Shown here: positions 1 to 11,890 of the stretch, one piece after another | Position numbering within the stretch: position 1 is the first letter of the stretch | How the letters are laid out: every line of letters starts with the position of its first letter | Source: Homalodisca vitripennis | Taxonomy: Eukaryota; Arthropoda; Insecta; Hemiptera; Cicadellidae | Assembly (NCBI RefSeq): GCF_021130785.1 | Contig: NW_025776226.1 | Location: forward strand, 62,001 to 126,000 | Length of the DNA stretch: 64,000 nucleotides | Direction: 5' to 3' | Notes under the pieces: model-generated | The model's input: the letters and a program-made list of their open reading frames with translations, nothing else | The model's database searches: none | What the model was told of the DNA's origin: nothing | Program-made: the position numbers and the translations under genes

Positions 1-878
1 GGTCAATGGCAAATGGGGTGAAACTAAACATAGCAGGTGCACTGTGTTGCATACGGAACCACCAACATTGTACAGTCCCTCAGTGAAAGAGGAGTGATGG
101 TGAGGCTTGATGGCCAGGAGTTTGGCTGTATTTGATAGGGCGAGGACTCTTGGCGTTGTGCTAACAGCGGCCTCACGTTCTCTGACCATGTCACGAGTGC
201 CTGTCAACGAGCACTCAGTAGACTGAGGGACTCTACAGATTTTAGAGATCTTTTACCTGAGTCTGCGAAACTACGTATCATGCAGTCACTAGTCCTGTCC
301 GTTTTCGCCTACTATTTCCCAGCCTACGGGAATAGCATTTCTGGAGAAGACATGCATCGCATTCAAAAGTTGCAAAACTCTGCAATCCGTTTCATTTTTT
401 AATTTGAAATCGATTTGAGCATGTCCCTCCTTACAGAGATGCCGCTGGGATGATGTCGGTAGAGACCGTCTGCAGTGTCATGACGTGCTGTATGGTCCAC
501 AAAGCTCTTGTTAATCAGGAGCCTCAGTACCTTAGTGAGAAGCTCTCATTTCGGGATGAGGTCTCTCAGCGCAGAACCCGCCATGGGAATCTTCTTAACT
601 TTCCCAAAGTTAGGCTGGAGTTGGAAGGAGGAGCTTCTCTTACTTCGGCCCGAATTGTACAACGACCTCCCACCAAACGTAAAACAATGTTTGATAGCTA
701 CATTTAAGAATAAGATGAGGTAGAATTTGCTTAATGTATAGATTTTCTTTATTTAATTGTATTTCATTTTCATGTATATGTTGTATGTGACGATAGTTGT
801 TCTGAAAAGCGTTTTTTCTGTATGTAACTGAGAAACGCTTTGATGAAAATAAAGACGACATTATTATTATTATTATTT
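1..878 (+). pseudogene. LINE (CR1/Jockey-like) 3' remnant with (ATT)n tail
   Basis: Decayed C-terminal part of a non-LTR retrotransposon ORF2. In changing frames it gives stretches typical of the region after the reverse transcriptase: a 'LVLSVFAYYFPAYGNSISG' segment near 290-345, then 'IQKLQNSAIRFIF' near 362-400, 'VHKALVNQEPQYLSEKLS' near 497-550 and a 'PELYNDLPPNV' segment near 645-680. These match the order 'puzzle-like wall, host gathering, PxLYNxLP' seen at the C-termini of insect CR1/Jockey-type ORF2. Stops and frame changes interrupt it (for example near 400 and 450), so it is not functional. A 3' UTR follows, with AATAAAG near 848 and a TTATTATTATT tail at about 861-877, the usual end of such elements. 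The 5' part lies outside the window or was never copied. Exact clade uncertain. Confidence 0.8.
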
Positions 879-3800
879 AAGAACGCCTGAACCAGTTCGC
901 CAATCTTATTTAATAATTATTGCTTGGAGTCCACGGAAGGTGTTTTTTAAGAAAAAGAAAATTGGAATGATTTATTTTAAATTAATTTTTTAATACGGAA
1001 AATAATGATAATTTTTTTAGGAACCATAATTAAAACTTAAATCTTAAAATTAAAACTCACAGTGCAAATGTGTTGACACTTTCAGTTGAAGTTCACCAAA
1101 GTGTTACACATATATTTTTTTGTTATTTAAATTGTATAACGTAATAAACTCACAATTCACAAGATCCTTAGTGAAATGCAGATTATAAGTCTATTTTACT
1201 ATCCACGTCTGACTAAAGTTCCATAAATGATAAGGTTAATGCCATTAATAAAATGGTAGAAATACTATTTAATTGCTATTGCAAGATTCACCTTAACGAA
1301 AAAAGTTGTGATTTAAAAAAAACACTAATTTATTAGAAACTGATTTGCTTCCTAAGTATTTTCTATAACTTTTCCACTGTGTCGTAAGGGAAACAGGAGG
1401 CTGGGACACAAACATGCCTCATTCGAACCATTCTTTTTAAGATTACAGTCCGAAAAACAACAATATGACCTTTTTCACAAAAAACATGTTATAAGTTGTT
1501 ATTTTGAAATGTTTGAATGAACTTAATTTAAAAGATCTCCGTTATTTCCCAAAACCAGAATCAAAACACGTACTATGTTGTACTGAAGTAATCTTTTTGA
1601 CTTAACTTATACTGTTGTGGCCTCTACCACATTTAATTTTTTCTAATGTTCTCGGCTTTCATCTGAGAAGCGTGTATGCACTCTAGCCCAGGTTATTTAA
1701 GTATTTATAGTTAAAACTCTCTCGGTTAACCGAATAAAACTATATATATATATATATTATTTTATAAGAAAATTTAAGTTTATTATGTATAAATTTAAAG
1801 GTGATCAATTTAGAACGAGAGAGAACGAGAGACCCATATGAAGAGAGCTTAACGCGTTCAGAACCCTTCACGACTGCTCTGAGAACAATGGACTTCCACC
1901 GTGAGTAGCGTTGTCTCAGACGCTGTCTCAGCAGAATCAGCACATTCCTGCTTGTTTACTGTAAATTAACTCTGCCACTGCTCAGCAAAACTTTCAGGAT
2001 TACAGGTGAAAGACCTGAACTTACAATTCATATGAAATTATATAGCTTCTCCTCCAGCCTTCCTTCACCTAATACGACTAACGGTATTATATATAATGTG
2101 TGCCTATATAATGTACAGACATAGTATAAAATAAAATAAAACATATTACTGATAATGTTATACTTTAAATAGACTGATTGAGACCTTATACATTTTTTCC
2201 GGTCTGGCCTTAGAACTATAGGTAATAAAACAACAAAAATGCCTAGGAACAAAAAATCAAAATCTTACACTATTAATATCATATAGTGGAAGAAGACACT
2301 TTAAAATATAATTTGGTTTCAGAGACTTATATATGAATATATTTTCCTGGTTGGAGCAACAACGCAACTGTGGCACCGAACTTATATGCTGAGTTTTTAC
2401 ATTATACAGGGAGTGATGTAATACAGAGTACTTTAAAATATAATACCGTCTATGTCTTAGGTAGGAATGCAAGAACACATGTAATAAACAGGGCCCTACG
2501 TCAATGTATGTATTTTCGGTTGCACATTTGAGTTTTTCTCATTGTCATGATAAACATTAACAGCATATAAATGTGCTGTTAATGTTTTAACTACTTATAT
2601 ATAACTAGACTTGATGTAGATAAAATGGGGTATATCAACCCACTAGTTGTAAAGTACATTTCTCTAGGTACGGAAAGATGTATCCTAAAATTTCTGTAAA
2701 AAATAGTATTTGTTAGCTATTATATATGTCTACAAAAGCTTAAAACTTATTTATATTATGTAGCATACGACTATGTTTAAGATAAATCGATTATATTTAA
2801 AAACAAAAAACTGTTGACTTATATATCACAATATCAAATGCTTTATCAATATGACGCATACTTTATCCTGAATACGAGTATTATTACACTGAGAGCTGTT
2901 GGTGGCAATAGAATATGTTAAAGCATAAATAGACTACTAATGAAACTTTTGCAAGACGTGAATGATTTGTACTGCAGTATAAAATTGTCAATAAATTGTG
3001 TACTTAACAAAACTCTAAATATCATTTTTTCATTTAACATTTTTAACTTTTGAAATTATATAAAATAAATACATATAGAACGCCCTACTTTAATATTGGA
3101 TTAAAAACCAACAACCGTTATGTTTAACTTGCAAAATTATTGTATTTATACTTATAACTTTTTTAAGACCAAAAATACTACCTTTTTCAGAGGGTCTTTT
3201 ACAATTCAGATGAAAACTTACAATTCGGAAAACCTGTCTAAGTTTAATGAAAGAAACTTATGGTTATTATTGATTTGGTGTGAATTTAAAAACGTTGCAA
3301 TTGAACTTTATATATGATATTTAAACGACATTAAAAATATTTTTATCCCGCAAAAAGAAAATAAACCATAAATTGTAGTGGACAATAACTGTGATAGTGC
3401 AACTGAGAATATTTGAGTTTGTATTGAATCCGCTAATTTGAACATCGTTATTAGTCATTATCAGTTATCAGTTAATTCTTATTGTCTTCTTTTTATTTGT
3501 ATCAACTAATTTCCACATTAATCGGAAATCAAAACGCATGAGACTCCGTATACGAGTCTATACTGTAGTAAATAAAATAAAAAAATCTATAAAAATTTTA
3601 ATTTCGTTCCCAGGCATGACAAAAAAATTATTGACTTTCTGTGAGCTATAGTTGTAACGACACATAATTACTGGCATTATTTAAAATTATAATTCATTTT
3701 TAAACATTTGAAGCCAAATACACTCCTAAACTTATATTAAAATAGCTTAACTTACATCTTACTAAGCTAATAGATAGATGTGAAGTGTAGGCCACAGTGG

Positions 3801-4669
3801 CACGGCAACTACTTTGCTGACCACCTGGACCTCAACTTTTTTGAGGATTTTATTTTTTTATTTTTTTTTTTATTAATTTTTTTTTTAAAGAGAGGCCGAT
3901 CCCCTTTTAAGCCTTATTCTGTCCGTCCTCATGGGCCACTGGCCTGTGCGAGGATCTTATCAAACAGAATAAAGGGGAGAGTCGATACAGTACGAGGTTT
4001 TGTTATGTTGTCTTAGAAGGTCTACTCGATTGTGAAAAGTAAATATTCCTTTACACACTGTCATTATTCCTGTTACAGTATACATAGGCATTAAATACTA
4101 TTGTTTTAGTTGTTTTTGATCATGTTTGTTTGAAGTTCATAGTTAATATGTTTGATGTTTTTTATTTATAATATCACTGCGTGAATACATGTTTGAATGA
4201 TTGAATTATCGATTCTGCTATTTACATCATTATTGGTTGTAAAATGAGTTATATGAATTATATAAACTTCAATAATATTGTTCTATAATAATAATATAGT
4301 TCTTCATGATCCTACATTAAACGGTCTTTAATTAATGTTTTTACTTCATGTTGAGTATAGGTTATACGCTTTTGCATTTAAAATCAACAAGTAAATGAAC
4401 AAATCCCTAGATTCTATAGTAGTAGATAAAGCATTTGTCCTAAAAATTCTTGAAAATTGAGCAAAAGTGGCTGTTAAAATTTTTTTAATGATTTTCTAAT
4501 ATCACGATACAACACGAAAATATATTTATCAAATAATCTCATTCAGAAACATCACCAGACTCCTGCCTCTATAAGTACTATTTATTTAATTTATTTTTTG
4601 TGCTTGATCAAGCTAAATCAAATGACCAAGTCTCAAATAATTTTAAACATTTGAACAGGAATTTTAAGG
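879..4669. other. AT-rich intergenic DNA without recognisable genes
   Basis: No open frame exceeds what chance would give in DNA of this composition. A short (TA)n run lies at about 1741-1756. A GC-richer patch at about 3785-4015 holds two interrupted complementary segments (CCCCTTTT and ATTCTG near 3901-3925; CAGAAT and AAAGGGG near 3964-3978), which may be an old repeat. I see nothing else. Confidence 0.6.
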
Positions 4670-5570
4670 TTGTATGGCTATGTACAAACACTTGACGGAA
4701 AATTTACATTTAAACATTTAAGATTGTCACTGATAAAAGTTGATAAAAAGGCGCTAGAAGACATAGTGGCAGGAGAAAATAAAACTAAAACGGTAACAGC
4801 ATAATTTGATGTTATCTGAGATTGGAATGATATTTACTTGTGATAAACAACAAGACAGAGTAAAGTTCGCAGGTGAACGTGACAGAGTGTAATTTCCCTC
4901 GAAACAATGTCAACCTTAACGATGCACATTCCAGCAAATCTCATTGCGCACCTTACATCTTAGATTTTCAGTACCCCATTCTAAACATAAACCTCAGCCT
5001 ACCAGACATAAAACGGGAACAAAATGATTAAACATGCATAGCAATAATAATGAATTATTTTCTAGTTATTTTAACAATTTAAAAACTACAGTTTTGAAAT
5101 TTCCTTAATTAGCTTAATGATGTGAAGTATTTTTTGTGTTTAAAACTATTGCGTTTTTAAATAGATAATAAATAACTTAAGTGGAATTTTGTAATAGATT
5201 TGGCATTGAACAGACTTCTAAGAAGGTATGAATGATGACTACATATTTACTCGCTCTATCAATTAATTGTATAACGCCCTGATCGTCTTGATTACATTAA
5301 ATATCTACTTCATATTATGTTATGATTTCCTATATAAATTAAAAAAGTTTTTGTAATTTAGTCCATTTATAATTTCTTTAAATTTCTTGGAATATAGACA
5401 TAAGCAATGGATTACGTGAATGCTAGATTTTTTATGTGAATTCTACGAATCTTGTGCAACGAGTTCAAACATGATTTCAGGGTTGAAGTGTTTACTCATC
5501 AGATGCTAGGGATAATGAAGAATTTTGAAACTGTGTTATTTCTATCATGGTGTATTTAGTTGATTCCCTA
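4670..5570 (+). repeat. Dispersed module, copy 1 (paralogous to 40930-41750)
   Basis: This stretch aligns collinearly, with gaps, to about 40930-41750. Shared anchors, in order: AAAACTAAAACG (4781; 41002), a 24-base identical block beginning GTTCGCAGGTGAACGTGACA (4865; 41082), CAATGTCAACCTTAAC (4905; 41123), an ATATAGACATAA-ca-TGGAT-ACGTGA block (about 5393; 41574) followed by TTTATGTGA and CTTGTGCA, and a weaker TATTTAG...GATTCC match near 5553 and 41735. The spacing between anchors is similar in both copies (535 against about 495 bases). No coding potential or structural ends were recognised. It could be an old transposon family or a segmental duplication. Confidence 0.65.
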
Positions 5571-7765
5571 CTTTATATTTTTTGTGTATTACAGTTATTA
5601 TTTATTTTGCCATTGCAAACAATTATCTAATTTAGTAGTTAACTGGTGAAATGAGAACATTGCACGTGAACGGAGTTAGGTAAGTGCATGATTTTATAAA
5701 ACGAGTATAATGTTCGGGCTTAATTTTTATGTTTCATAACAAGATATTTTTTATATTTTATTTTGCCTGGCCTCTTTAAATGCCTTTTTGGGATCAAGGT
5801 GTAAACACTATGGTTGGGAATTAAATCCGAGAGCTAAATATTTGTGGATTATCTACTTTTGTTTTACACTGATTATGTTTTCAAAAAATTCATACCTATC
5901 TTTAGGTCGGTTATTGTGAGGAGGTACAACTCACCTATCTCTTTAGTTCCGTTAATTATGCATGAGCAAAATTACCAGACCGTAATTTTTATTTATTTAG
6001 AAGATGACACTTCAAAAACTGCTGCTCTTTAAAATGTCTGTTAACATAAAAAGAACCTAGAACAAGAAAGGTAATAATATTGATGAAGAAATATTCATAA
6101 ACGAATTAAAATTATATATTTAAAGGATGTTAAAGATTTTGACAAAAATGTATACATTCAGTCTTAAAATTCCATTCATAAACCGCATGTTTTTAAAAAT
6201 ATTTACAGCTGATTAATTATTTTTAGAGAGTGTTCAATTAATTTCAAACTGTGTATTAATAGAGAATGTCTATATATTTAAATGATAAAAACTATATAAG
6301 GAGTATACCCGTGAATAAAATAATATAATTTCTGACTATCAAATTTAAAATGTTTCAGTAATATGTATTTAAAATCTTAGTAGCCAAAACGGCAACATCT
6401 GATAAATGGTTATCATAAGAAGTCGAAATATTTAACTCAAGAACGAAAAATACAAGCATTCATGATCGTGCTTGTTTTGTATCGTTAGCTTCAATACCTT
6501 ATTTATGGCTCGATGTTGTTTTTGTAGTGCGCATTAAACATACAAAACATTGTATATTCTGTATGTTGTGTAATGTTTTAATGAAACTGCCTTTAGACCA
6601 GAGTCCCAGAGTCAGATTGCCTGCCGTAACGTTGTGGCATTTTATCACTTTTTGCGTTTATTCTGCTTGAGTTTTATGAAATTTCATTAGGTACGCAATT
6701 CTTAATCGTCTTACCCTTGGTGCAACAAGTATTATCACTTTAAATTCATTAATCTTTTCATGAACAAACCAAATATAACCTTGACCTGTTACTGCTCCTG
6801 GAAAGCGTAGACTTAAAGCAGTCAAGTTTGGTTTTTTAGGACTAAATAATAAGTTTCTATAAACTTTTTCTATATTTTCTTTTCTTTTCGGGCTGCTTGG
6901 AAAGGTAATGTATTTTTAAAAGAATTATTAGTTTATCCAATTGATCTGCTGGATTATAAAATCGTAAAACTTGACTAAGTGATATTTTCTGGATGGTAAT
7001 GGAAATTTAAATACATATAATAAATAGAGCGTTTTCAATTTCCATCTTATTGATTTTATTGTTGTTAATTTCTGCATATATTATTGCTTAGTTTGAGACT
7101 ATTAGTATATGACATTTTGAGCTTCTTGGTCTGCTGTTTGATTCTATATTATAAGTTTGTTTAACTAATAATAATGGTTTAGTGATTTAATGTATCACAG
7201 AGTTTGAATTTGCATGTATTGTTTCAGATATGTACTGTGTTTGATTCTTAAAAGAAATTAAAAAAATACATTAAAACTTTTTTCACAACTTTTCACTATC
7301 AGCCTACCTTAAGATAGTCTTGATTTATTATTATATTCATTAAGATATATTTTTATTTCTATTATAAATAAAGCGTATATAACCATTTTAAACATATTAC
7401 AGTCATGTATCCTGCTGCAAAATATTGTAATTCGTAATTTTATTTCTTTATACTTTATACCATAAATAAAGAATACACAAAAGTTTTGAACCTAATAGGG
7501 TCTAGTATTCTGCTTGAAAATATTTTAATTAGTAATTTTACAGAACAGAAAAATATTGAAATAATGAAAAAAAGCAATCGAAAATTTAATACAATCGATG
7601 AACTTAAAGTAATAAATGAACTGATATTTCAGTTTTTAATTTCCCTTTCTGTGACAACGGAACAATAATATTTTATCCAAGTTGAGAGAACTTTCAACAA
7701 TTCCATTGTTGTCAGAAATTGTGGGATGAGAGGTTCCTCTTCAATTGTAAAAATCTGCTTTTAGT
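5571..7765. other. AT-rich intergenic DNA
   Basis: No gene, RNA or clear repeat recognised. Short open frames (for example 5844-6032 and 7486-7668) have no family features. Confidence 0.5.
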
Positions 7766-7875
7766 AATAATAATAATAATTTATTCCATCAATAATTTAC
7801 AAAGTATAATTCACAATAACATTTTTCAGAGTTTACTGACCACTATTACCAGTAGTGTGGCCAGTGATATAATTT
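7766..7875 (-). mobile_element. LINE 3'-end fragment, minus strand
   Basis: On the minus strand this reads as a short 3' UTR with GATGGAATAAA followed by (TTA/ATT)n, closely resembling the end of the LINE at 1-878 (GATGAAAATAAAG then ATT repeats). The coding part is absent or unrecognisable, as expected for a severely 5'-truncated copy. The inner boundary is a guess. Confidence 0.5.
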
Positions 7876-9468
7876 AATAATAATATTAAGACACTTAATC
7901 TAGAGTCCAGCAACTTAAATAGTTATTTAAAATCGAGCCTCCAATTGCGGTGTTTTCTTTTTCTTTTATTTATTTTTTAATGCTATTGACGAGAACCAGA
8001 GCTGATAGGTTTGTATGAATACCCAAATATTGTTGAATAACGTCGGCCAACAGTGATTTTATTTTCATTAGTTGCCCAACCTTTTAATGAAAACTATTAT
8101 TTTCATATATACATATTTACTTTAAAAAAATTGCACTTTGCTAAAATAATATTGAAAATATTATTGGATATAATTCATTGGAACAAACGTTTAACGGTAA
8201 ACCTTTATATAGCATTTCAACATAGTTATTGTTAAGACGGGTACTTCCTATCCCTTGGAATAAATAGGGAGCAAAATATCGCTGTGTATTGGAGCATAGA
8301 GGTACTGTCATTGTTTCATCAAGTGCAAAACTCTGCACTATACATGTTTTGTACACGATCCCAAATCACAATAAACCACACCTATTCATATAGATTGCAC
8401 TTGATTTTGCAGTCTAGGTGTGTGTGCTAGCAAAACGATTATTAGAGTTTGTTTTGAGCTTCATCGTTGCCGACTTACATGGAACACTTGAGACGGAGTT
8501 GACAAAAGATTTCAAGAGTTAGGTCCGTTAAATCAGCAGATTTCAGTTACTGCACTATGCAGAAAGTGAAAACGGAGTGAAATTCAACATTCGTAACACA
8601 ATAGTATAACTATATTTGAATTCTTTTACACTCGAGAACTTAATGAAAGAGACATATATGGACGGTGATCGAAATTAAAACAGAGGCAAATGATTGAGTA
8701 TATCATTTACAGAACAATGTTGCAATTAATACAAACTCATCGACGTGGTTTTGCTCTTCTCTCAAACAAATGTAATAAATATTAGACATTCACACGATAT
8801 AAATCGGCCAGTGGTGAGCAATAACCTGATTTAAAGGCTCAGAGTAAAACTTATCTCAGGTGTGTGATCTTTGAATAGAGAATACAAATACCAACTAAAC
8901 TATTCACTAATGAATTTAATTTTTCTCAAACAAAAACATATTTTAAATACTGTACCATAATAAAAGTCATGAAGTGGTATAAAAAAATCACGTTTTCCAT
9001 GTTAAACCCAATATTTAACCTATATGAGGTAGCCTTTAGCATTTATAACTTCATTAGTTTCATTCAAAGACACTCAGTATTTATTCTTTCGTGAATCGTC
9101 CTGTATGACAAATATTTCAAAGTAACAAATATTTTTATACACAACATACTATTTATAATTCTGCATCATTTCTAAAACCTAATATATATATATATATACA
9201 TGGAGCAAGCTCATCAAATTATGTTGAAGACAAAAAATCCATTTGGTCTAAATTTAAGATAACTTTTTAAATAATTCTATAACATTCAAAATTTGGCATA
9301 AATTACAAGTTGTTTCCACCTTTTATAAAAATCAACTGTTCCAACAAGATTGAATTAGAAAAATTTCACGTCAGCTAGACTTTATCAAATGTTATGCACT
9401 GTGTTTACATTTATGTTTTATATATTCTAGTTTACATGTTATAGTTTTGTATTCGTTTTTATTTAAAA
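7876..9468. other. AT-rich intergenic DNA
   Basis: No supported gene. Near 8308-8425 there are several short complementary segments (AAGTGCAAAACTCTGCAC and TGCACTTGATTTTGCAG) that could pair, but I cannot assign them. A short (TA)n run lies near 9183-9198. Confidence 0.45.
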
Positions 9469-9510
9469 CTTCCTGAAGACGGGGGTATTAAATCCCCCGA
9501 AATATAGAAG
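9469..9510 (+). other. Stem-loop with hammerhead-like core letters
   Basis: CTTC-CTGAAGA-C-GGGGG-(8-nt loop)-CCCCC-GAAA-TATA-GAAG. The GGGGG/CCCCC stem (9481-9485 with 9494-9498) is perfect. It is flanked by CTGAAGA (9473-9479) and GAAA (9499-9502), the conserved core strings of a hammerhead ribozyme (CUGANGA and GAAA). An extra C at 9480 lies between CTGAAGA and the stem, and no convincing stem I or III with a cleavage site was found. CTTC and GAAG pair with each other, so a plain hairpin of a retroelement tail explains it at least as well. Confidence 0.3.
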
Positions 9511-9604
9511 TGATAAATAGTTTTTGTTTTCTTCTATTCAATACAGTGATTAGTTAAATGTAGCCTTATTTAATTTCAATAAACATTGAATCGCAAAAAA
9601 GTAC

Positions 9605-9675
9605 TTGCTCCGCGGGGAGTCGAACCTGGATCTCTCACTTGCCGGGTGAATGTGCTCCCATTACACCACAGAGCG
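9605..9675 (-). tRNA. tRNA-like sequence, anticodon position GGC, array A
   Basis: A 71-nt cloverleaf. The acceptor pairs 6 of 7 (position 1 C against 72 A fails). It has T8, a 4-bp D-stem with A14 and G18G19, an anticodon arm with loop CCGGCAA, and a T-arm around TTCGACT. A-box (TGGTGTAATGG) and B-box (GTTCGACTC) agree with pol III consensus, and TTTTT follows four bases after the body. Position 33 is C rather than T, and GGC alanine tRNAs are not normally used by eukaryotes. This is therefore better read as a repeat-borne tRNA-like element than a working tRNA. This copy has changes in the D-loop and in both strands of the T-stem/acceptor region. Confidence 0.55.
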
Positions 9676-9857
9676 CTTACTTTTTCCGATTCAATTATTT
9701 TGTATTTGGCCTTATCTGTCACATATGTGTTTAAATAAGCAAACTAACATATGATCGGAAGACCAAATACCTGTCAAAACGACTTCTATTTACGTTAAAT
9801 AGTATAAATGGCAATAGCCTTATTTAATTTCAATAAACATTGAATCGCAAAAAGTAC

Positions 9858-9909
9858 TTGCTCCGCCGGGAGTCGAACCCGGATCTCTCACTTGCCGGGT
9901 GAATGTGCT
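9858..9909 (-). pseudogene. Truncated tRNA-like sequence, array A
   Basis: This is the 3' two-thirds of the same tRNA-like body (T-arm, variable region, anticodon arm) with an intact GTTCGACTC B-box. Sequence 5' of GCACATTC (minus strand) is replaced by unrelated AT-rich DNA, so the D-arm and 5' acceptor strand are missing. Confidence 0.7.
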
Positions 9910-10609
9910 TTAAATAGTTCAATCTAATTCAATAACAATGCTCTATACCAAACTTTTTCTAAGTGTAATTAACTACATCGGTAAATAATAAATCTATATA
10001 GCTCTAAACGTTGCTAATGTACAAACAATGCAGCTAAATTACATAGTGCACGTAAAAAATGGGCAGAATGTGTTAAAGAAACATGTAATTCACTGATTAG
10101 TTCAGTCAAACCCACACGCAATTTAAAATAGCCGTGTATGGCAGGTTTTCCAAGAGTCAATACAACATCTCTTAACAACAACTAGAACAATGTGTCTATA
10201 ATTTTAATTGCGTTAGTTTTGTTTTAATTGTGATAATTGTGTTTTAATTGTTTCCTAGTATATAATACAGGTAGATTGGATAAAATTTTGAAATATACGT
10301 TTCTCTAATCAACTAACAGTAATATCCCAGAACTCTTTGTTATCCCTCACAATGTTATAGTACGCCTATTTTGGAGTTTTAACATTCTTGGATCAATAGG
10401 GTGTATAAGGAGGAATTTCATGTAGCCTAATAGCCACAAAAACTGACTTCAGGTAAGACTATGGACCATGCACTCAATTCTACCAGACTTTAGCATCATT
10501 TATCGAAAAATTGTCTAGATTAAGTACTACGAGCAAGTGAGAGTTATATTTCTAGATGGAGTATCTCTAGACTGCCATTTAAATTTTTGGAAGCGTAGTG
10601 TAAAAGTAT
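9910..10609. other. AT-rich intergenic DNA
   Basis: No gene recognised. It may contain decayed LINE sequence upstream of 10610, but no protein motif is readable. Confidence 0.4.
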
Positions 10610-11890
10610 CATTCTTAAAGGACTTTTGAATGACATAAATTTTGTAGTGCATAAAATTATTTAATGTGAATGTGAACCTGCAACGTCTCTAAAAGGGTAG
10701 ACCAGTATAAATATTTGGGAGTAATTTTTAATTCGAAATTAAAATTTGATAGCCACATCGAGGAAATGAAGAAAAACCTTAGGAATTTAATATATATACA
10801 TTTTCTCAGCTGAGTTAAATAATAAGTTAGGCTACAATGAAATCAAGCAGGTATATTTTGCTTATGCGCAATCTATCCTGTTGTACACAATAGTTGCTTG
10901 GGGAGGCTTTACATTTAAATAAATAAGTAATAAAAGCTGGGTTTAAGAAACCGAAATGCTACCTACTCCTATATTCGACTTTAAAAGGAGACACACATTC
11001 TTTCAGTAGGGCAACTACACATAAAATCTATTTCGGTCTATACTTTCACTCATCGTGCCTCGAGGATTCACACTAACATTTCACAAAACAGGCACAGTAC
11101 GTTGGCTGCAGGTCCCCAGAATGGTAACATCTGTCAATTGTTCAAAACCTTTTGTAAATTTTCTACGTAGAGCCTTTTCCATATAGATTATGTGAAGGTT
11201 TCACTTAGTTTATATAAAAACTAATCACCGTCTGGCTTGTGCAGGTAGGAGCTGATTGCACAACCCTGCTAATCTGCCCTGAGTATGTTTGAATGTGTTA
11301 CCTTGTTGCCAGACACTATACGCTCTGGCACTAAAGCTGCCCTTCACTTGTATATGCGTGTATAATCTGCAAAGATAAAGTTTTTCATCTCATAAATTAT
11401 TTTTACAAATTTTAATTGAATATAGTTTGATTTTACATTTTTAGCCTATTTATAATTAATTTAAATTAAGTTTTTTATTATTTAGAACTATTATATTCTG
11501 TTTATAATCTCTTTTATATTTGTAATATATTTTTATTGTATAAATATTTTCTTATACTAACTGGTCTAAATTTCTTAAAACAAAAAAACGAAGAAGAATA
11601 TTTCTGTAGGGCTAGCCAATTACGATATTTGGTGTAATAATTTACTATTATTCTGTAGCAGTCTTAATTTAAGCTGGTTTTTAATTTAACCAATACTGTA
11701 CATATATTTCTAAATTTAATTAATTTTTTAGTTGCTATGACTTTTTTTTCTTTCTCTCCCTTTATTTATTATATAGTAAGCACATTGTGCTTTAATAGAA
11801 CGCAGAGCCACGCACAGGATTTGTCCCATGTGGTTCTGTATTCTTATTGTAATGGTGATTGTAGAGAAATAAAGAATTTCTGATTCTGAA
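10610..11890 (+). pseudogene. LINE ORF2 C-terminal remnant with 3' UTR
   Basis: Frames near 10690-10910 give 'QYKYLGVIFNSKLKFDSHI', then after breaks 'IKQVYFAYAQSILLYTIVAW', the typical segment downstream of the RT palm in CR1/Jockey/R1-type ORF2 (YLGV-DxxL-W-xHI...YxSxxxYGIxxW). Several stops and frame shifts show decay. Low-complexity AT-rich DNA follows. At about 11770-11890 a GC-richer 3' UTR ends in GAGAAATAAAGAATTTCTGATTCTGA, whose ATAAAG signal and T-G-A-T-T ending are typical of LINE 3' ends. Boundaries are approximate, and the stretch between 11100 and 11770 is only loosely supported as the same copy. Confidence 0.65.

Larger units (their letters stand above)
9561..9909 (-). repeat. 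tRNA-like tandem repeat, array A (about 1.4 units of ~253 bp)
   Basis: Minus-strand copies of the unit also found at 17586-18041 and 19928-20135. The complete unit, read on the minus strand, has a conserved upstream part (GGTATTTGGTCTTCCGATCA, then GTGACAGATA-GGCCAAATAC), a leader ATTGAATCGGAAAAAGTAAG, the tRNA-like body, a trailer TACTTTTTGCGATTCAATG and a tail TTATTGAAATTAAATAAGGC. The two tRNA-like bodies are 253 bases apart (GTACTTG at 9601 and 9854). The right-hand copy breaks off inside the tRNA D-arm at 9909, where unrelated sequence begins. Confidence 0.8.
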
